DNA of 44,701 nt from Sporisorium sorghi (Eukaryota; Basidiomycota; Ustilaginomycetes; Ustilaginales; Ustilaginaceae), in NCBI GenBank assembly GCA_023212695.1, contig JALCCG010000177.1, positions 1 to 44,701 on the forward strand. Direction: 5' to 3'. The notes below the pieces were generated by a model that had not been told where the DNA came from, did no database searches, and saw only the letters and a program-made list of their open reading frames with translations. Of this stretch, positions 40,591-44,701 are shown piece by piece. Position 1 is the first letter of the stretch. Each line of letters opens with the position of its first letter. The translations under genes were made by a program, and so were the position numbers.

Positions 40591-41166
40591 TTTGGTTCGA
40601 CCATCGGACGCGGATCGCAATACTACTTGCCTCGGCAGGTGGCTACCGACTCATCACACTCAACACTCTTTATTTCTATCGTACTTTTGATTCGCTCGTT
40701 TCGCATTGTTTCTACACATTCGTTTAGCATCATTTAGCATCGCTTTGCATCGATATACCCGCTCGCTACCTTCTTGAATGCAACCCGCTCTCCTTTCTGG
40801 TTGTCGCTTGTGCAGTTCATGATTTGCGGCACGAGGAGGTCTGATCGCGCTGTCTCTCGTGAGCAACTCTCGAGATGACCTTCCCGCAAAGCGAGCATTG
40901 GCGGTGATAGGAAGGCGGATTTTTTCAAAGGTGTTAGATCTCTGCTCAAGGGGTTGCAGCTGCAAGCACCGCCTCAAACGCTGCTTCTTGGCAGCGAAAA
41001 TCGACGTGCTGGCTGTGCACGCGCCAGTGCGAGCGAGTGTGTGCTTGTTTGCAACACGCAGTCAGCTACGCTGTGCAGCAGACCCTTTCAGACAGCAACG
41101 GCAGCAAGCTACGTTCCTTTGGACCCTTCCACCACTACCTCCTTCTCCCTCGCACAATACAGCAAA
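40591..41166. promoter_or_regulatory. Intergenic region and 5' leader of SEC9
   Basis: 576 bp holding the 3' UTR of the Byr4-like gene and the SEC9 promoter and leader. Repeated CGTTTAGCATC/GCTTTGCATC-like words occur near 40722-40751. The SEC9 frame stays open upstream without an ATG. No other gene is seen. Confidence 0.45.
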
Positions 41167-42432
41167 ATGGGTCTATTCGGAAAGAAGAACAGCAGCAAGA
41201 TCCCACCGGTCGAGTCGGCACCACCTCCTCAGTCCAATGTTCCCGGCAGGTATGGCGCTCCTGGCGGCGGCGGCTACGGTGGCGGCGCAGGTCCCTCGAT
41301 GCAAGGCGGTGGAGCTGGCTTTGCTCGCGGCAACTCGGGCTACGGCGCTCCTGGAGGTGGAGCTCAAGCTGCTTATGGCGCCGGTGGCTACGGACAGCAG
41401 CAACAGTACGGTGGCGGCCCTGATGGACCGGGCGGACCTGTTCCTTACCAAGACCGTTTCGCCAATGCGCGTGCGCCCAGTGCCGGCTTCGGTTCCGGCT
41501 ACGATCAGTACGCAGGTTCTGGCAGCGGAAGCAAGTCGGGCAACCTTTCGCGCAACGTGCAGAGCCAGCGCGGTGGCGGCGGTGCAGCCGAGGACGACCT
41601 CGAAGCGGAATACGGACGAGGATCAGGTGCGCCGCCTCCCGGCTCTCATTCCAACTCGTACGGCTACGGCGGCGTAGAGCAGCAGGAAGAGCAGCGCGAC
41701 GAAGAGGACGACGAGGTCGAAGCCATCAAGCAGCAGATGCGATTCACCAAGCAAGAGTCGCTCTCGTCTACACGCAACGCGCTGCGCATCGCGCGCGAAG
41801 CCGAAGAAACCGCAACCAACACGATGTTCAAGCTGTCCGATCAGTCGGAGAAGATCGGCAATACGGAGCGCTCGCTCGATCTCGCCAAGGCGCACGCCTC
41901 GCGTGCCGAAGACAATGCCAAGGAGATCGTCGCGCTCAACCGGTCCATCTTCCGGCCGAACATTCAGTTTAACAAAAAGGCCAAGCGCGATGCGGAGGAG
42001 GCACGCATCATTGCGCGCCACATCGACGAGCGCGAGGAGCGCGAAGCTGTGCGCAGGGACGTCACCGCCGCCCAGTCGCGGCTGGACGCCAGCATGAACG
42101 GGCCGGGCACGGGCCAGGCCAGCTTCGGCCGCTTCGGCCAGGACCGCTTCGGTACGGGCAAGAAGGCCGAGGAGGCCGCACAGCGCAACAAGGTCGCCCA
42201 GCGCGGTCGGTACCAGTTTGAGGCCACCGAGTCGGACGATGAGCTCGAGGATGAGCTGGATCAGAATCTGGACGAGATCGGCATGCTCAGCTCGAGGTTG
42301 AATCAGCTCGGCAAGGCGATGGGCCAGGAGGTGGATAGCCAGAACGCGAGGCTGCAGAGGATCGGCGATAAGGCGACTACGTTGGATACCAAGATCTTTG
42401 CTGGCACGCAGCGGTTGGGCAACATCAAGTGA
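41167..42432 (+). CDS. SEC9: Sec9-type t-SNARE (SNAP-25 family)
   Basis: Qb/Qc SNARE that pairs with Sso1 and Snc1 homologues for exocytic vesicle fusion at the plasma membrane. Intronless, 421 aa. The start MGLFGKK resembles the yeast Sec9 N-terminus (MGLKK). Residues of about 25-130 are Gly/Tyr/Gln/Pro-rich low complexity, about 165-185 are acidic, the first SNARE helix spans about 185-260 (RFTKQESLSSTRNALRIARE through DNAKEIVALNRSIF), and the second is at about 360-418 (LDQNLDEIGMLSSRLNQLGKAM through LDTKI). As in Sec9 there is no transmembrane segment and no Cys cluster for palmitoylation; I see no Cys in the whole protein. It is convergent with the alcohol dehydrogenase gene, with 238 bp between stops. 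Confidence 0.93.
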   Translation: MGLFGKKNSSKIPPVESAPPPQSNVPGRYGAPGGGGYGGGAGPSMQGGGAGFARGNSGYGAPGGGAQAAYGAGGYGQQQQYGGGPDGPGGPVPYQDRFANARAPSAGFGSGYDQYAGSGSGSKSGNLSRNVQSQRGGGGAAEDDLEAEYGRGSGAPPPGSHSNSYGYGGVEQQEEQRDEEDDEVEAIKQQMRFTKQESLSSTRNALRIAREAEETATNTMFKLSDQSEKIGNTERSLDLAKAHASRAEDNAKEIVALNRSIFRPNIQFNKKAKRDAEEARIIARHIDEREEREAVRRDVTAAQSRLDASMNGPGTGQASFGRFGQDRFGTGKKAEEAAQRNKVAQRGRYQFEATESDDELEDELDQNLDEIGMLSSRLNQLGKAMGQEVDSQNARLQRIGDKATTLDTKIFAGTQRLGNIK

Positions 42433-42670
42433 TGCGATCGCCTCCGCGAAGGTTTCTTGTATAATTGCCATGCTTTTGTTTCGACTTCGACTTTCTTTTC
42501 AACAATCAGCTCACTCTCTCCCCAGGGACAACGTTGCACGAATGTCTTCAGCGCTGTCGATGGATCGGAACGGCTCTATTGAATTGAACATACAAGGTGA
42601 GTGAGAGGTCTACAGTGAATCTACGATGTCTCTTCTAAACTTGACACGACGATCTCGCTTTGGAAACAGA

Positions 42671-43768
42671 TCAAGCCTTGACCGGCTCGTAATCCTTGTT
42701 GACCATAACGTAGCGGAACCTGGGCTTGCCCGCATCCATATCCTTGACGACCTCATTCGCATCCTTCATATCCCTCTCCTCGATCATGGGCTTCAAATTC
42801 TGCTTAGCCGCCAGCTCGAGCATCTCCCGAATCACCGCGGGGCTACCGATCAGCGACCCACCCAAAAACACACCGCTAAACGCGAGCTGCGCCAGCGGCG
42901 TCGGCATGCACGGCTCCTCGGGCACGCCCACCGCGACGATCTTGCCGCGCGGGCGCACCAGGCTGATGTAGTCGCCAATCGGCATGTCGCCGTTGTTGTT
43001 CGTCAGCACCAAAAGGTCGAGCGATCGCTTGTGGGGGGCAAAAGCGTCCTTGTCGGCGGAGGCGATGAAATCGGTTGCGCCCAGCTTGCGCGCCAGCTCC
43101 TCCTTCGAATGCGTATGCGAGATAGCGGTGATCTTCTCAGCACCCAGAGCCTTGGCGAAGATGAGCGCAAAGTGGCCGAGCCCACCAATGCCCACGACGC
43201 CGACGTTCTTGACCCCCTCTTCGCCGCACCCGTTGCTCTTGAGCGGGTTGTACACCGTCACGCCACCACACATGAGCGGAGCCGCAACCGTCGATGGCAG
43301 CCCCTCCGGAATGTGCACCGCAAAGTGCGCCGGAACACGGGAGTACTTCGCATACCCACCCATGGAGAAGCCGCTCCCATCGGTGAGAGCGTAGTCGCCG
43401 TTGTACGTGCCCACGATGCCGTTCTCGCACCACGGCTCCATGTCCGCCTTGCACGCACTGCACTGCTTGCACGAGTCCGACTGCGCTCCGACTCCGACGC
43501 GGTCGCCGATCTTGAACCCCTGGACGTCAGATCCAACGCGCGAGACGGTGCCGACAATCTCGTGCCCGACAACGCACGGGTAGCGCGTCGGGCCCCAGCC
43601 GGAACGCGCGGTGTGCAGGTCAGAGGCGCAGACGCCACAGCACTCGATCTTGATCTCGACGTCGGTCTCGCGCCATTCCTTGGGCTTGTAGGTTTCCCAC
43701 TTCATGTTGCCGATGCACGACTTGTCGTGGCCCACCCAGCCTTCGAAGTGTGCGTCGGAGCTGGTCAT
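42671..43768 (-). CDS. Zinc NADP-type alcohol dehydrogenase (ADH6/CAD family)
   Basis: Medium-chain dehydrogenase reducing aldehydes such as cinnamaldehyde or branched aliphatic aldehydes in the cytosol. Intronless, 365 aa from MTSSDAHFEGW. The frame extends upstream to 43927, but the extra 53 residues are Thr/Ser-rich leader and absent from the family. Catalytic zinc ligands are Cys47 (CGVCASD), His69 (GHE) and Cys167; structural zinc ligands are Cys100, Cys103, Cys106 and Cys114. The cofactor motif GIGGLG is at 193-198, followed about 20 residues on by SHTHSKEE, whose Ser/His side chains fit NADP rather than NAD preference. Closest in pattern to yeast ADH6/ADH7 and bacterial YahK. The physiological substrate is unknown. 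Confidence 0.93.
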   Translation of the reverse strand: MTSSDAHFEGWVGHDKSCIGNMKWETYKPKEWRETDVEIKIECCGVCASDLHTARSGWGPTRYPCVVGHEIVGTVSRVGSDVQGFKIGDRVGVGAQSDSCKQCSACKADMEPWCENGIVGTYNGDYALTDGSGFSMGGYAKYSRVPAHFAVHIPEGLPSTVAAPLMCGGVTVYNPLKSNGCGEEGVKNVGVVGIGGLGHFALIFAKALGAEKITAISHTHSKEELARKLGATDFIASADKDAFAPHKRSLDLLVLTNNNGDMPIGDYISLVRPRGKIVAVGVPEEPCMPTPLAQLAFSGVFLGGSLIGSPAVIREMLELAAKQNLKPMIEERDMKDANEVVKDMDAGKPRFRYVMVNKDYEPVKA

Positions 43769-44701
43769 TTTGAGAGAGAGAGAGGTTTGGGTTGAAGAAG
43801 GGAGAGTGATGGTGTTGAGTTGGTTGTTGGTTGAATGAAGGACCGGTTTAGGTGGATGGAAGAGGGAGAATGTCATCTTATACCCTTTCCCAACCCTAGC
43901 AGCACCACCAGCGTGCCCCATCGGCAATCCAAACCGACCTCACCCCGTCCAACCAATCAACGCCAACCGCCTTAGCCTGGGAAACAAAAGGCCCAAACCT
44001 GCACATCCCACCGAACCGTGGGTCACCACCGCTCACACCCTGCCAGCGTGTCCATTTTGAAATTGTCCCGCTCTTCCCCTTTTGTCCACGAGTGTGTCAC
44101 TGCGATTGAATCAACGGTGCGGCGAAACGATGATGTCAAACGACACACCAGAGAGAAGCGTAAAAAAGCGCTTTGCGGCGAAAGACGCCTCCACGCCGTA
44201 ATCCAAAAAAAAAAAAAAAAACAAAAAAACAAAAACGCGAGGATTCTATTTGTCCGACGCTTGAGTGAGGAAATTCATGCCGGCGGGGACGCGTGTTCTT
44301 CACTGAAGACGGCAACGGCTGCACGCTCACGACTAGCGGCACCACCACCGCTCGTGCTGCTGCAGCTGCAGCTGCCTCGGTTGTGATTGCGATGCATAAC
44401 GCTTTGGTGGATACGGTTCGGCTGTTGCATGGGGACCCTGAGAAGTTGTTGTTAAGGTAGACAACGGCCCCTAGCTTGAGCATGCTGGTGGTACGTGTGT
44501 CAGGGCGGCGTGGTGGGGAGCGTGGGGCAACTGGAGGAATGGTCTGTCTCGCGCGAGAAGCGTCGAAGTCAGCGTCTGCGTGGCAAGTGTGGGTGCTAGT
44601 TAGCAAATATTTTCTTGCCTCCTTCTCTTCTCTCATCACACCATCTTGCCGCGCCTGCCAAGCGCACTTAGCTTTCCCACCCTGTACCCTCCCTTCTGCC
44701 T
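43769..44701. other. Upstream region of the alcohol dehydrogenase gene and window edge
   Basis: The proximal part should be the ADH promoter, with a GAGA run (43772-43783) and an A tract at 44208-44221 continuing as A7 and A5. No complete gene is seen. A short plus-strand frame at 44292-44460 looks coding-like and is listed separately. Confidence 0.4.
44292..44460 (+). other. Possible coding remnant or C-terminal exon
   Basis: The plus-strand frame reads RVFFTEDGNGCTL, then an Ala run, then SVVIAMHNALVDTVRLLHGD and EKLLLR before TAG at 44458-44460. The composition is protein-like, but the frame has a TGA at about 44264 upstream and no identifiable exon before it. It may be a relic or chance. 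Confidence 0.2.

Noticed and set aside
39136..40620. 494-codon ORF antisense to the Byr4-like gene
   Set aside because: Codon-usage shadow; the sense frame has recognisable motifs, the antisense none.

Overview
The window looks like nuclear DNA of a basidiomycete smut-type fungus (Ustilaginales or close kin). It is GC-rich and compact, with few short introns bearing canonical GTAAGT-like donors. Its gene set is typically fungal: ERG27, Sec9, Arc1 and Byr4/Bfa1-like proteins, and a bZIP with a DUF3425-like C-terminus. Genus and species cannot be fixed from the sequence alone.

Layout. Bases 1-8390 are gene-poor. A strikingly CpG-poor, decayed block fills the left edge (1 to about 1275). An intronless MFS transporter follows (2004-3701, minus). 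A 4.7-kb gap then holds debris of a retroelement gag/ORF1-like gene with CCHC zinc-knuckle remnants; part of it also occurs next to the CpG-poor block. Mitochondrial aconitase (8391-11175, plus) starts the gene-dense part. Next on the minus strand is a helicase C-terminal-lobe relic broken by in-frame stop codons (11244-12251), lying in the same frame directly downstream of an unknown 510-aa gene (12267-13901). The N-terminus of that protein copies the KQTARK core of the histone H3 tail.

Bases 14000-15450 are intergenic with a 57-58-bp tandem repeat. Two ribosomal protein genes, uS14/S29 (minus) and uL4/L4 (plus), then diverge from one shared 650-bp promoter. Both have unusually long first introns (958 and 587 nt). 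UAP1 (chitin and GPI precursor synthesis) and a bZIP regulator follow on the minus strand, then a 2.7-kb microsatellite-rich gap.

The right half is ordinary housekeeping sequence: ERG27-like 3-ketosteroid reductase (minus) diverging from an Arc1/AIMP1-like tRNA-binding cofactor (plus); an NDUFA11-like complex I subunit (minus); a p47/Shp1-type UBX protein (plus); an ARMH3-like protein (minus); a Byr4/Bfa1-like mitotic-exit regulator (plus); Sec9 t-SNARE (plus); and a zinc NADP-type alcohol dehydrogenase (minus). Gene pairs alternate between divergent and tightly convergent, with as little as 91 bp between stop codons.

No operon logic applies. The genes serve energy metabolism (aconitase, complex I), translation (two ribosomal proteins, Arc1), cell wall and sterol synthesis (UAP1, ERG27), secretion and proteostasis (Sec9, UBX, ARMH3) and cell-cycle control. 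The most unusual material is the H3-tail-like protein with its stop-riddled helicase-like continuation, the CpG-depleted block, and the paired ribosomal protein genes with long, similar introns.
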